Positions 1 to 8,852 of a stretch of 39,942 nucleotides of DNA are shown here, in pieces. The position numbers were made by a program, and so were the translations under genes. Numbering within the stretch: the stretch's first letter is position 1; every line of letters starts with the position of its first letter. Below the pieces are notes generated by a model that had not been told where the DNA came from, ran no database searches, and saw nothing but the letters and a program-made list of their open reading frames with translations. The stretch is from Candidatus Poseidoniaceae archaeon (GTDB lineage Archaea > Thermoplasmatota > Poseidoniia > Poseidoniales > Poseidoniaceae): contig JAKMGM010000113.1 in assembly GCA_022424925.1 (NCBI GenBank), forward strand, positions 1-39,942, read 5' to 3'.

Positions 1-813
1 GTTACGGTGCATGTACCGTTTCCCATTGAAAGCGCAGATGTCGCATTTGAGGCCATCATGGCGGGTGTGACGGAACGAACCGTTTTGGCCATGATTGACA
101 CTGTTACGAGCCCGACTGGGTTGTTGATGCCGTTTGAACGGTTAACGAACGAACTCGAGGCGAAGGGGGTTTCAGTTTTGCTTGATGCCGCACACGGTAT
201 CGGCATGATACCTCTCGCTCTCGATGCATTGGGTGCGTCGTACGTAACAAGCAATTGCCACAAGTGGTTGTGTGCGCCGAAAGGCTCGGCTTTCCTCCAT
301 GTTCGAAAAGATGTGCAGCACCGCATTCACCCCCTCACGATAAGCCACGGCATGACGTTTCCTTTGGGCGATACAACCCGCTTTCGTCATGAGTTTGATT
401 GGACGGGAACTCGAGATATATCCGCAGCATGCTCAATTCCTGCCACCATAGAATACATGGAAAACATGGTCGAAGGCGGTTGGCCAGCCATCATGCAACA
501 CAATCACAATTTGGCCGTTGAGGGGCGACGTATTCTCTGTGAACGCCTTGGAATTGAAGCGCCGTGCCCAGACGATATGATTGCTAGCATTGCCACCTTG
601 CCGCTTCCAGACGAGCATCAAGACGGTGGAATGCCGTTGCACGAACCCGACCCGTTGCACAAGGTCTTGCAAGACACGTACGGGATTCAAGTCCCTGTTT
701 GGTCTTGGGAGTCACCAAAAGGGCGCTACATTCGAATTTCTGCTCAACTCTACAATCACGTTGACGAATACCACTATCTTGCTGATGCACTTGCTGAAGA
801 GCTTGGTGTTTAA
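1..813 (+). CDS. Aminotransferase class V, isopenicillin N epimerase-like (5' end cut by window)
   Basis: The reading frame is open to the first base of the window, so the N-terminus is missing and the ATG at 7 is probably internal. The visible 270 residues carry fold-type I PLP enzyme signatures. LLDAAHGIG supplies the Asp that contacts the pyridine nitrogen, and SNCHKW supplies the Schiff-base lysine. FDWTGTRDISA resembles the phosphate and substrate loop of the CefD (isopenicillin N epimerase)/cysteine desulfurase-like group. The C-terminal half has the small-domain ending, WSWESPKGRYIRISAQLYN. The family includes epimerases, desulfurases and kynureninase-like enzymes, so the substrate is not known. 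It converges on the DsrE-like gene, with both stop codons adjacent (813/814). Confidence is high for the family and low for the reaction. Confidence 0.85.
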   Translation, partial: VTVHVPFPIESADVAFEAIMAGVTERTVLAMIDTVTSPTGLLMPFERLTNELEAKGVSVLLDAAHGIGMIPLALDALGASYVTSNCHKWLCAPKGSAFLHVRKDVQHRIHPLTISHGMTFPLGDTTRFRHEFDWTGTRDISAACSIPATIEYMENMVEGGWPAIMQHNHNLAVEGRRILCERLGIEAPCPDDMIASIATLPLPDEHQDGGMPLHEPDPLHKVLQDTYGIQVPVWSWESPKGRYIRISAQLYNHVDEYHYLADALAEELGV

Positions 814-1167
814 TCAGAAAGTGAGGACTTTCTCACTGTCCTGAACCCATGCTGAACATTCAGCCATGGTCGAGAATTGTGCACCTTCGTAATACGGTTG
901 ACCCTTGAGCACACCACAACGGTTCTGACAGGTTCCGCAAACTTTGACCGGTACGCCATTGGCAATCAGTTCCTTGGTCATTGCAACCATGTCTTCAATT
1001 CCTTCCGGCGGTACTATGCCATCACGCGCTAAATCTACGCTATCGTTCATCAAAAACAACCGTACCTCCACACCGTCGTTGTTCAATTGACGTGCTAATC
1101 GAAGTGCGTTCCATGTTATGTCGGTTCCGTCATACGGTTGTCGGTTGAGAATGATGAGCGTAGCCAT
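814..1167 (-). CDS. DsrE/DsrF-like family protein
   Basis: A 117-residue protein starting at the ATG at 1165-1167. The open frame extends further upstream to 1323, but that part would run into the divergent MMPL gene and does not look like protein. The N-terminus (MATLIILNRQPYDG) is the first beta strand and loop of the DsrE Rossmann-like fold. A conserved cysteine cluster, KVCGTCQNRCG (C77, C80, C84), lies where DsrE/TusD-type proteins have their active cysteine. Members of the family take part in sulfur relay or persulfide handling; here that role is inferred from the family only. No Tus or Dsr partners are nearby. The gene is divergent from the transporter at 1246, with a 78-base gap that must hold both promoters. 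Confidence 0.8.
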   Translation of the reverse strand: MATLIILNRQPYDGTDITWNALRLARQLNNDGVEVRLFLMNDSVDLARDGIVPPEGIEDMVAMTKELIANGVPVKVCGTCQNRCGVLKGQPYYEGAQFSTMAECSAWVQDSEKVLTF

Positions 1168-1245
1168 GAAGACTCGATACAGGCACAGTGCTTGAAACCA
1201 ACGCTGAGATTTGGCGCGGCCTTGCAAACATGAGTTCAAAAGGTG

Positions 1246-4200
1246 ATGGCCAAACCAGCGGATATGGGAAGGTCGTTTGCTGATTTTGCGAATTGGCTTA
1301 TTCCGCATCGTAAACGCGTCCACATAGCCGTCTTTTTGCTCACGCTGCTGATGATTCCAGGCGTATTAACGGCACTCCAACCCATTGACATGGAATCCTA
1401 TGAAATGGATTCGCCAGAACTTGAAGCCCAATCTATCATCGACAATGAGTTCGCGAACTCTGAAATCATTCTCGGTTTCCTCGTATCGGCACGTGACCCT
1501 ACGCAGGTGCCGCCTATTGAAGAATGGACACCAGTCCCTCGAATGAGCGATGGCGCACCGGATTATGCATCACTGCCGAGCGCTACTGAAATGCTCGATT
1601 CAGGAGAGCCTTGGGGCGGCATAAATGCTCCAACCGCCGGCATCATGAACTTGACACTGCTGCAAGAAATCGACGCCAAAGTTGACCTTGTTCAAGACCA
1701 TCCGCTCAGTAAAGCGATGAAACCGCTGGTGAACGATGTAACCGGCAACCAGGCTCCCGGTGCAATATCGCTCTCCGACCACTTCCGTGGTTTCATGAAC
1801 GGCTCCTCGATTTTGACACAACCCGGCCTTACTACGCTTGGAATCGTGACTGAACCTCCAACCAACTGGACCGATTGCGGTGTACTCGAATGTCTCGAGT
1901 TTGACGATGAAAATGTAACGCAGCAACACATTGATCTTGCAGCATCACGAATGGCTGAAGCTTCCAACAACAACTTCCTTCGCTGGCTTTCACTCGACCG
2001 AGGCTTTGTCGCCGATATGAACGCACTGCAAACAGGTCCAGTTGGAGGCTCTCTCAACAGCAACGGTACTTGGGAAAACGCCTTTTTTGCTACCGGTCGA
2101 TGGTCTGCCTCTTCGACATGGTTACTCGTTCAGTTTGACCGAGGGGTACTCGAAGAAATGGGTTGGGAAGTGATTTGGAAAGATTCACTCCAAGAGAAAA
2201 GCCTCGATTTTTCCGATGACGGTATCAAAATAGGTGGGTATCGTGTTGCAGACGGCTCGCTTGTTCTTCACCCGCCACAGTACACAGAAGAGTATTGTCT
2301 TGAACAAATGGAAGAGGGAGCAGGGTGCTCGACAGAATGGTCGTACATGGACCTTGAAGGCCATCTGCGTTCCAACGACCGAACCACGATAACGCTCTTG
2401 CTTGGACAGGGTGTCAATGTCGAAGTGAACAGGGAATTGCAAGCAAGTGGAGGATTGGTTCTGCTGATGGGGCTTGCTATTGTTGGGTTGCTCTATGTCA
2501 GTCTGCGAAGGGTTTCAGACGTCATTATCGTCATGTTTGCTCTAGGTACTGCCCTCGTGTGGATGCAGGGTATGATTGGACACTTCTCAAGCCTCACTTC
2601 TTGGTTTGGCTTCTCGCTCATTGCTCGTTCCCAATTTTCTAATCTGTTACCAATTCTCGTTCTTGCGCTCGGCATCGACGACAGTTTACACGCGCTGCAC
2701 CGCTACAAGGAAGAGCGCAGCAAATCGCGCACGCCCGAACAAGCAGCACAAACAACCCTGCAACGTGTTGGCCGTGCCATCATGCTCACTTCTTTGACGA
2801 CGATGGCTGCCTTTGCAGCCAATCTTTTCAGCGACATTGCTGTGCTTCGTTCGTTTGGGATCGAAGCCGCACTTGGCATTTTCTCAGCCTTCCTCTTGAC
2901 CGGATTGTGGGTTCCACTGATCCGCCTGTCAGTAGACAAATGGATGCAGGAACGTAACAAGAACATCGAAGAATCAGGCGATGTCACGCACCTCATTCCT
3001 GAGCCGTGGCTGAAGAAAATTTCAGTCACTTCTGGTACCTTCAAAAACTCGGTTATCATTGCTTCGATTGCGTTTCTTCTAACGGTTCCGGCCGCCTGGG
3101 GAATGGCGCAATTGGAGGGCGATTTCGCCGTCGAAGATTTCCTTGACGAGCGCTCAGATTTCGCTATAGGGGTTCAAGAGATATCCCAACGCTTTGCTGA
3201 TGAAGGTGAGCCTGCATACTTGCTCATTGAAGGAGATATACTCGACCCGGCGGTGTTTGCTGCTATCGACACCTTCCGGCAAGACATGGATGCATTACCC
3301 GAAGGCGTGCCAGACAAGATAACACGGCAACCTGATGGAACCATTGACATTCTTGCTTTGGACGAAATGGTGCTTGCGGCTCAGGGTTCACTCGTACTTG
3401 ATTCAACGCCGTTTGAAGAAGCAGGATGGGTCGTCAACCAGACCGGTCACGGCATGAATTGTTCAGATGCAAGCAACGGCCCGCTGATGGATTTGACCGA
3501 CCGCGATTGTCTCTCGTTCTTTTACGGCTTCCTGTCGCTGAACGGCGTTCCTGGCGTCGGCCCGATTCCAGATATCCCCCCAAGTATAGTTGCGCTCTAT
3601 ATCGCACCTGAAGTCGAACTGGACCCGACGCAGCCTTGGTTGGACATCAACGGCGAACCTGCTGCTTACGATCGAATGTTAATCCGATTTGGAATGACTG
3701 CTCCAGAGGATTTCCCAGGAATGGCTGGAGGCATGGAAGAGGTATGGCGTGACCTCTCATCGTTCACGAATCTCTCCACTGGCGACCGTTTCGAAGCCGG
3801 TGAACCCAGTGAAGACAAACCACTGACATGGGTGATGACCACCGGTCGCCCAGTAACCCGTTTTGTTGCTTCGACGACGATGCAGGATGAAATGCAATCT
3901 TCGCTTTTACTCGGTTCGCTGTTTGTTTTCATCACGCTTTCAATCGGCTTCAAGTCGTTCAAACAAGCCAGCGTCACACTTGTTCCAATCTTGCTGGTGG
4001 TTGTTTGGTTGTACGGTCTCATGTACATGGCCGGTTCATCGCTGAACATTGTCACCGTTACGATTGCTACCATATCGCTCGGCGTTGGGATCGACTATTG
4101 TATCCACGTCACTGAACGGTATCGCGAAGGGAGAGAATCAGGTGAGACACACCATGAAGCCCTTGTTGGCATCGGTGGGGCCTGCGGTTTGGCTTTGGTC

Positions 4201-4401
4201 GGAAGTGCTGCATCAGACATTGCAGGTTTCAGCGTTATTGCTTTGTCTCCAATGGGGCTGTTCAGTAATTTCGGAATATTCTCCGCTGCAATGATTGCCT
4301 TTTCTCTCATTGCCAGCCTTGTTCTCACCACAGCGGCTTTAGGCCTCATAGCCCGTACTCCGAATGCAGAGGATGAGCACGATGGAAGTCCGGCCGCTTG
4401 A
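1246..4401 (+). CDS. RND superfamily (MMPL-type) exporter
   Basis: About 1051 residues with the duplicated RND layout. TM1 (residues 24-45) is followed by a long extracytoplasmic loop (46-400), a five-helix bundle (402-570), TM7 (600-620), a second large loop (620-885) and a final bundle (885-1040). The TM4-type motifs GIDDSLHALHRY (about 476) and GVGIDYCIHVTERY (about 946) occupy equivalent places in the two halves. They contain the acidic residues expected for proton coupling. The family exports lipids, hopanoids or other hydrophobic substrates; the substrate here is unknown. A GTG at 1243 precedes the chosen ATG, and ATG 1264 is a third candidate start. The 3' end overlaps the GNAT gene by 20 bases, suggesting cotranscription. 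Confidence 0.88.
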   Translation: MAKPADMGRSFADFANWLIPHRKRVHIAVFLLTLLMIPGVLTALQPIDMESYEMDSPELEAQSIIDNEFANSEIILGFLVSARDPTQVPPIEEWTPVPRMSDGAPDYASLPSATEMLDSGEPWGGINAPTAGIMNLTLLQEIDAKVDLVQDHPLSKAMKPLVNDVTGNQAPGAISLSDHFRGFMNGSSILTQPGLTTLGIVTEPPTNWTDCGVLECLEFDDENVTQQHIDLAASRMAEASNNNFLRWLSLDRGFVADMNALQTGPVGGSLNSNGTWENAFFATGRWSASSTWLLVQFDRGVLEEMGWEVIWKDSLQEKSLDFSDDGIKIGGYRVADGSLVLHPPQYTEEYCLEQMEEGAGCSTEWSYMDLEGHLRSNDRTTITLLLGQGVNVEVNRELQASGGLVLLMGLAIVGLLYVSLRRVSDVIIVMFALGTALVWMQGMIGHFSSLTSWFGFSLIARSQFSNLLPILVLALGIDDSLHALHRYKEERSKSRTPEQAAQTTLQRVGRAIMLTSLTTMAAFAANLFSDIAVLRSFGIEAALGIFSAFLLTGLWVPLIRLSVDKWMQERNKNIEESGDVTHLIPEPWLKKISVTSGTFKNSVIIASIAFLLTVPAAWGMAQLEGDFAVEDFLDERSDFAIGVQEISQRFADEGEPAYLLIEGDILDPAVFAAIDTFRQDMDALPEGVPDKITRQPDGTIDILALDEMVLAAQGSLVLDSTPFEEAGWVVNQTGHGMNCSDASNGPLMDLTDRDCLSFFYGFLSLNGVPGVGPIPDIPPSIVALYIAPEVELDPTQPWLDINGEPAAYDRMLIRFGMTAPEDFPGMAGGMEEVWRDLSSFTNLSTGDRFEAGEPSEDKPLTWVMTTGRPVTRFVASTTMQDEMQSSLLLGSLFVFITLSIGFKSFKQASVTLVPILLVVVWLYGLMYMAGSSLNIVTVTIATISLGVGIDYCIHVTERYREGRESGETHHEALVGIGGACGLALVGSAASDIAGFSVIALSPMGLFSNFGIFSAAMIAFSLIASLVLTTAALGLIARTPNAEDEHDGSPAA

Positions 4402-4855
4402 AACAGCTGATGTCGAATTGGCTTGGAACATTAACGAACAGGGCTTACCCGGGACAGGTAAAGTTTCACTCGACGAGTTTTCTGACATACTTTCGTTGTG
4501 CGAGTATGCTATTGGCGCGTTTGAGAGTCAGCAACTGCTCGGTTTCGTCCTCTGCTTGGCGCCGGGAACCAGATATGGCAGCCTCAATTATGGTTGGTTC
4601 AATGAGCGTTTTTCAGAATTTCTCTATGTTGACCGTATTGCTGTAGCCCTCACTCATCGAGATAGAGGCATTGGCTCCATGCTGTACAACAGTGTATTCC
4701 TTCGAGCCGGCGTGCAGAAAATCCCCGTCGTCGCTGAAGTGAATCGAACACCTCCAAACCCCGGTTCACTTCGCTTCCACAAGCGGCATGGCTTCGAACG
4801 AGTTGGTGAGTTCCATCATGATTCGAAATCTGTAGTAATGCTGCTGCGTCGCTAA
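4382..4855 (+). CDS. GNAT family N-acetyltransferase
   Basis: A 157-residue GNAT-fold protein. The start at 4382 (MEVRPLETAD) is chosen because GAGG lies at 4369-4372 and because N-terminal beta-1 of GNAT proteins usually reads like this. Upstream in-frame ATGs at 4364 and 4373 are possible. The acetyl-CoA pyrophosphate-binding motif A is clear: DRIAVALTHRDRGIGSMLY, matching the family pattern R/Q-x-x-G-x-G/A. A C-terminal segment, SLRFHKRHGFERVGEF, is the typical beta-5/alpha-4 ending. The acceptor substrate cannot be told from sequence. The overlap with the upstream MMPL exporter suggests one transcription unit, but a functional link is only an inference. Confidence 0.85.
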   Translation: MEVRPLETADVELAWNINEQGLPGTGKVSLDEFSDILSLCEYAIGAFESQQLLGFVLCLAPGTRYGSLNYGWFNERFSEFLYVDRIAVALTHRDRGIGSMLYNSVFLRAGVQKIPVVAEVNRTPPNPGSLRFHKRHGFERVGEFHHDSKSVVMLLRR

Positions 4856-4861
4856 AAATAA
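4852..4861 (+). promoter_or_regulatory. Possible TATA box for the 4918 gene
   Basis: An A/T-rich element (CTAAAAATAA) lies 57-66 bases upstream of the next start codon, directly at the stop of the GNAT gene. It has the look of an archaeal TATA/Box A element. No clear BRE is visible, so support is weak. Confidence 0.3.
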
Positions 4862-4865
4862 GTAG

Positions 4866-4871
4866 TTTTTT
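4866..4871 (+). terminator. Possible T-tract terminator after the GNAT gene
   Basis: Six consecutive T on the coding strand lie 11 bases after the GNAT stop codon. Archaeal RNA polymerase terminates at oligo-T tracts without needing a hairpin. The short length makes this tentative. Confidence 0.3.
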
Positions 4872-4917
4872 CGATGAACGGAGTAGTGTTTAAGAGGATG
4901 ATACAATTTCCAAGAAC

Positions 4918-5388
4918 ATGGAAGATGGTGGCTCTTCGGATTCGAAGAAGCCGCCCGAAACCGTTTTGATTCAACCCTCGAATCCTGCGCCAGTTCATCT
5001 TAGCGGCGAAATCTCATCACCGCTCGCCTACAATCCCCAACTTCAGGGCAATACGCTCCCTCTTCCAAACGACGGCAAACCATCGATTTACACGTTTTTC
5101 ATATCGTTACTTGGCATCATTGTATCAACCGGCTATGTTTTTTTGAGCGCAAATGTGGGCATGGGTTCGAGCTTTGACGAGGAAATCGCTTGTTGTCTTC
5201 TTTGTAACGGAAATGCGCTTGGAATGGTCGGCATAGGAACATATTTAGTTCAAAGAGGAAATTGGGAATCGACTCAAAATCATACATTTTCGAGGACATT
5301 GTCGCACATCATTGCTGCTCTTTTGTTCCTTGTATCTGGACTCTTCTTCTTCCTATGGATTACATTTTCGGGCGATTTGTTCTACTAA
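4918..5388 (+). CDS. Hypothetical small membrane protein
   Basis: A 156-residue protein that I do not recognise. The first 60 residues are polar and rich in Pro and Ser (SSDSKKPPETVL, PSNPAPVHLSG), likely disordered. Three hydrophobic segments follow: about 60-78 (TFFISLLGIIVSTGYVFL), 88-112 around a CCLLC motif, and 130-150 (IIAALLFLVSGLFFFLW). This gives a three-helix membrane domain with a cytoplasmic or external proline-rich tail. It stands alone between the GNAT and Pus10 genes, on the same strand as both. No function is proposed. Confidence 0.65.
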   Translation: MEDGGSSDSKKPPETVLIQPSNPAPVHLSGEISSPLAYNPQLQGNTLPLPNDGKPSIYTFFISLLGIIVSTGYVFLSANVGMGSSFDEEIACCLLCNGNALGMVGIGTYLVQRGNWESTQNHTFSRTLSHIIAALLFLVSGLFFFLWITFSGDLFY

Positions 5389-5471
5389 ATTCAATATCGG
5401 TGAGTTCATCAATGAGAGGTTTCAGGGTGTGCTGCTGTCTTTGGGGTTGACCCCGGGTTAGTGGTGATTGT

Positions 5472-7229
5472 ATGGCCGAAAAAACACCTTCTGAAAACGA
5501 TGATGCTGATGAGGATTGGATGAAGTATGCCAATGCTGGTTTTGGAGAAACAGATTATTCGTTATGGGATGAGGAGAGTGCCGATCTAGAGCAACCCGTG
5601 AACGATGATGAATGGGACCAAGATTTCGAATCGCCAGACCAACTCAGTACGCACATGGAGGAAATCCCCCGTGCTCCATCTCCTGCAGGCCATAAACATC
5701 TGGTACGAATTGGAACATGTGACCACTGTCTCGGCCGATTGGGTGGAAAGAAACGATTTGAGCAGAGTATCGAAGAATCTGGGGTTGAAATCCGTGCAGT
5801 TGTTACTGAACGAGATTCGCACTTATCCAATGCACGCATAGACGAGCCTCTCTGTCCTTTTTGTGAAAACTTGTATGAAGAATCAGCGCTGCTCGCTGAC
5901 ATCATCTTCGATTCAATTTCGCCGTATGAACTCTCAAGATTGCAACTCGGAGCCCGTATTCCAAAGGACCAAATGGAAGAGGAAGAGGAAATGAGAAAAC
6001 GCTACGGAGCCGGCGGTTCCGATCCGCTCAAGAGTGGACTCGTGAAAGCGATTGCACATCACCTCAACACTCGACTTGAAGGCATTACTTTAGTCAATGA
6101 TAAACCCCAAGTCCTTGCGCTCATTGACGTGTTAACACTCACGGTCGAACTTGATATCCGTGCGCATTACCTTTACGGACGATACCTCAAACTCGAACGA
6201 GGCATTCCCCAAACTCGTTGGCCGTGTAGGGCATGCAAAGGCCGTGGATGCCAACGCTGCGAACAAACTGGCCTCCAATACAAGAAAAGCGTTCAAGATC
6301 TGATAGGTAATCCCTTACTCGAACTTTTTGATGCGAAAGAACACGCCTTCCATGGCATGGGTCGCGAAGATATCGATGTCCGTTGTATGGGCCGAGGCCG
6401 TCCGTTTGTCATCGAAATGAAAGAACCTAAAATTCGCTCTGTCGATACGGTGAAAGCGATGAACATCATCAATGAGGCAGCCGAAGGTAGCATACAAATC
6501 ACAGGCCTTCGTGATTCAAACAGAAGCGAGGTCGTCCGTGTTAAGGATACGCCTGCCGAAAAATCCTACACGATACGCTTCCGAATATTGCCACTGAGTG
6601 AAGCAGAAATGTCAGTGCTGACCGCACCTGTTGATTTGACACACGTCGATGTGCAGGAACGAGGCGGCAAAGGGAAAAAGAAGTCTTCGAAGAGAAAGCG
6701 TCGTGGCGACCGTAAAAATGACCACAAGAAGCCGCTTCCTTCGGTCATCGATGTGCCTGTGGGCCCCGATGAAGCAACATTAACGGCAATGAAGAAACTC
6801 GAACTTGTTGCACTTGCTGAAGAGATGAACCTCAAGAAGTCGGGTACGAAACCGCAAATCATTGAACGTATACTCTCGACAGGTCCACCTGCCCCCACAT
6901 ACCTGGACCTACCAGAAAACGAGGAAATCTTGGAAACCATCAAAGCACTTTCTGGCGTTAAATTAGCGCAACGAACCCCGGAACGCGTCGCTCACCGGAG
7001 AGCGGACCTTATTCGGCGCCGGACCGTATATGAAACGTCAAATCCACGCATTGAAACGATGGAAGACGGGGTACGCGAAGTCGAGTTCACCTTACGCTGC
7101 GAATCAGGGACGTATGTCAAAGAAACAGTCCATGGCGATGGAGGCCGAACACAGCCAAGTCTATCCACACTCATCAAAGCAAAATGCGAGGTTTTGTGGC
7201 TCGATGTCGGTGATATTCACGCAGATTGA
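5472..7229 (+). CDS. pus10: tRNA pseudouridine synthase Pus10, with apparent SAP-domain insertion
   Basis: A 585-residue archaeal Pus10, the enzyme that makes pseudouridine 54 (and 55 in some archaea) in the tRNA T-loop. An acidic leader (1-65) precedes the N-terminal zinc-binding/THUMP-containing domain, with Cys pairs at 83/86 and 128/131. The second Cys cluster, PCRACKGRGCQRC (252-263), and the catalytic-region motif GREDIDVRCMGRGRPF (about 298-312, catalytic Asp in the EDxD element) are diagnostic. The C-terminal signature GTYVKETVHGDGGRTQPS confirms the full catalytic domain. Between the two catalytic sub-blocks lies an extra segment (about 395-490). It holds a Lys/Arg-rich stretch (400-420) and a helix-extended loop-helix (437-470, MKKLELVALAEEMNLKKSGT) that reads like a SAP/HeH nucleic-acid-binding domain. 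I do not recall this in standard Pus10. Confidence 0.92.
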   Translation: MAEKTPSENDDADEDWMKYANAGFGETDYSLWDEESADLEQPVNDDEWDQDFESPDQLSTHMEEIPRAPSPAGHKHLVRIGTCDHCLGRLGGKKRFEQSIEESGVEIRAVVTERDSHLSNARIDEPLCPFCENLYEESALLADIIFDSISPYELSRLQLGARIPKDQMEEEEEMRKRYGAGGSDPLKSGLVKAIAHHLNTRLEGITLVNDKPQVLALIDVLTLTVELDIRAHYLYGRYLKLERGIPQTRWPCRACKGRGCQRCEQTGLQYKKSVQDLIGNPLLELFDAKEHAFHGMGREDIDVRCMGRGRPFVIEMKEPKIRSVDTVKAMNIINEAAEGSIQITGLRDSNRSEVVRVKDTPAEKSYTIRFRILPLSEAEMSVLTAPVDLTHVDVQERGGKGKKKSSKRKRRGDRKNDHKKPLPSVIDVPVGPDEATLTAMKKLELVALAEEMNLKKSGTKPQIIERILSTGPPAPTYLDLPENEEILETIKALSGVKLAQRTPERVAHRRADLIRRRTVYETSNPRIETMEDGVREVEFTLRCESGTYVKETVHGDGGRTQPSLSTLIKAKCEVLWLDVGDIHAD

Positions 7230-7294
7230 ACCTTCATAACGAGTGTTTTGAGGATGTTTTTCTACATTCAGCCCCTCTTTCATCCGTCGCGGTG

Positions 7295-7302
7295 CTTATA
7301 TG
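7295..7302 (+). promoter_or_regulatory. Probable TATA box of the rpl21e-rpoF-DUF655-ksgA operon
   Basis: CTTATATG lies 71-78 bases before the L21e start. Transcription starting about 25 bases downstream would give a leader of roughly 45-50 bases, containing the strong ribosome binding site AGGAGG (7359-7364). Confidence 0.5.
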
Positions 7303-7372
7303 GGAAAGGTAGGTCGCCAAACTGCTCCGAAGATGCGTTACGCAGACACGGGGCTTACAGGAGGCGACAAAC

Positions 7373-7663
7373 ATGAAGCGATCCAAAGGACTGAGAGTCG
7401 GTACAAGAAGCGTCCTGCGTCGACGCAAGTCGGAACGTAGCCGTGTAAACATCAGCCGCGTTATGCACGACTATCAAGAAGGCGACCGAGTGGCTATTGT
7501 CCTTGATGGCGGTCAACAAATGGGCATGCCCCACCGCCGTTTCAACGGTCGAACAGGATTCATCCAGAAGCGCCAAGGTGTCGCTTGGGTTGTTGCAGTC
7601 AAAGACGGTAACATGCCAAAGACAGTCATCGCTCGCCCAGAGCATTTGCGCCCACTCGAATGA
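7373..7663 (+). CDS. rpl21e: 50S ribosomal protein L21e
   Basis: A 96-residue protein of the usual L21e length. It begins MKRSKGLRVGTRSVLRRR, the typical basic N-terminus. The SH3-like barrel follows: YQEGDRVAIVLDGGQQMGMPHRRFNGRTGFI matches the family core around H-R-R-F-x-G-R-x-G. It is a structural component of the archaeal/eukaryotic large ribosomal subunit. AGGAGG at 7359-7364 sits 8 bases before the ATG. It is the first gene of a tight cluster with rpoF, DUF655 and ksgA, an arrangement conserved in many euryarchaea, which supports all four calls. Confidence 0.95.
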   Translation: MKRSKGLRVGTRSVLRRRKSERSRVNISRVMHDYQEGDRVAIVLDGGQQMGMPHRRFNGRTGFIQKRQGVAWVVAVKDGNMPKTVIARPEHLRPLE

Positions 7664-7672
7664 GGAATTACC

Positions 7673-8035
7673 ATGACTGAAGAAGAGCGATTTGTTGACT
7701 TTGCTACCGTGCGAACAATGCTTTTGGAAGCTGAAAAGCGCCGAAAGAACCTCACCTATGAGCAAAAAGCTGCATTGCAGCACGCTGAATGGGCCGCTAG
7801 CGATGCACGTAACGGATTCAAGACAGACCCCGAAGTCTTTCAACAATTGAAAGATGCTCTTTGTGAAGTAAAAACACTTTCATCCCTGCCGCATCTGGCT
7901 GCAAAGTTGGCTGAATTGATGCCGTTGTACCCCAATGATGTCAAGGCGGTATTGGCCTCCGAACGAAAGACTATTCCAGACGACGAAATCAACTCTGTGT
8001 TGGAAATTGTTCGTCAACACATCGGTTTCGAGTGA
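7673..8035 (+). CDS. rpoF: DNA-directed RNA polymerase subunit F (Rpb4 homologue)
   Basis: A 120-residue archaeal RpoF. It pairs with RpoE (Rpb7) to form the stalk of RNA polymerase, which helps open-complex formation and processivity. Visible features are the N-terminal segment (RFVDFATVRTMLLEAEKRR), the long central helices, and the C-terminal HRDC-like helical part. That part contains ELMPLYPNDVKAVLASERKTIPDDEINSVLEIV, written here only as far as needed to show the family pattern P-x-x-x-x-E-V/A-R/A. The start codon is 9 bases after the L21e stop, with GAGGA overlapping that stop as the ribosome binding site. Its identity is strengthened by its place between L21e and DUF655. Confidence 0.92.
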   Translation: MTEEERFVDFATVRTMLLEAEKRRKNLTYEQKAALQHAEWAASDARNGFKTDPEVFQQLKDALCEVKTLSSLPHLAAKLAELMPLYPNDVKAVLASERKTIPDDEINSVLEIVRQHIGFE

Positions 8036-8060
8036 AACTTATCCCGCAAGGTGATTGGAC

Positions 8061-8852
8061 ATGACCGGTGGACGAAAAGACCGTAACATCAAGTTAGGTG
8101 CTGGAAAGAAAAAGCCATCACCATCCACTGGCTCTACATCATGGTCGAGACCAGCTGAAGGACGTAAAGAAGTCGCTCCCGCCAAACCCCGGCAATCTCG
8201 GCCTCAACCTCAGCGCGATAACAACCGCCGGAACGATAACCGACGTGGCAATCAAAACCGTCAAGGCGGACGCCGTGGAAACCGAACATCGGGTCCACAG
8301 ACCAAATCTCCGCTTATGGAAGAGGATTGGGCTCGAGTCATCGATCATGACCAAACCCGAAACGAAATCGTTGCCGTCACTGAAGGAAAGATGCTCCTCT
8401 GCCGCCTCAAACCGAAACCAAACATAACGCCCTTACTCACCACCGCTCGCGTGTACATTGGTACCGATGAGAACCTTCGGGAGCACGTCGACCAAGTTCT
8501 CGGCATGACGAACATCGGCAGAGTTGCGAATCACGTGAAGGCCGACCTGCCGTTGGTGATTCAAATCTTCGTTGAAGAAAATGAGCAGCATTTCATTAGC
8601 GCCTTTTTCAATGTGGCCGGCAACATGTCCCTCAAACAACACGCCTTTGAATTACTTTCAGGCGTTGGTAACAAGAAGGCCATACAGATGGTTGAAGCAC
8701 GTGGCTCTTCAGGCTTCGAATCTTTGGAAGCCCTCAACGAAGCATGTAACATTGATGCCGGTGAACTGCTCGCAAAGCGTTTCCTTGCCGAATTGGATGA
8801 CAGGGAAATGCAACCGCGGCTTCTCGACCTGCTTTTGCCGGTGAAGGCATGA
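8061..8852 (+). CDS. DUF655 family protein (putative RNA/DNA-binding)
   Basis: A 263-residue protein. The start is set at ATG 8061, with AAGGTGAT at 8048-8055 as ribosome binding site; a TTG two codons upstream is also open. Residues 1-90 are basic, rich in Arg, Asn and Gly (RNNRRGNQNRQGGRRGNR), and probably disordered and RNA-binding. From about residue 95 the DUF655 domain follows. It has an OB-like beta barrel and a C-terminal helix-hairpin-helix-like unit (FELLSGVGNKKAIQMVEARG) ending in FESLEALNEACNI. DUF655 proteins are encoded between rpoF and ksgA in many archaea, as here. Their exact role is not established, although ribosome or rRNA association is plausible. The long RG-rich tail is longer than in the usual family member. 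Confidence 0.88.
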   Translation: MTGGRKDRNIKLGAGKKKPSPSTGSTSWSRPAEGRKEVAPAKPRQSRPQPQRDNNRRNDNRRGNQNRQGGRRGNRTSGPQTKSPLMEEDWARVIDHDQTRNEIVAVTEGKMLLCRLKPKPNITPLLTTARVYIGTDENLREHVDQVLGMTNIGRVANHVKADLPLVIQIFVEENEQHFISAFFNVAGNMSLKQHAFELLSGVGNKKAIQMVEARGSSGFESLEALNEACNIDAGELLAKRFLAELDDREMQPRLLDLLLPVKA

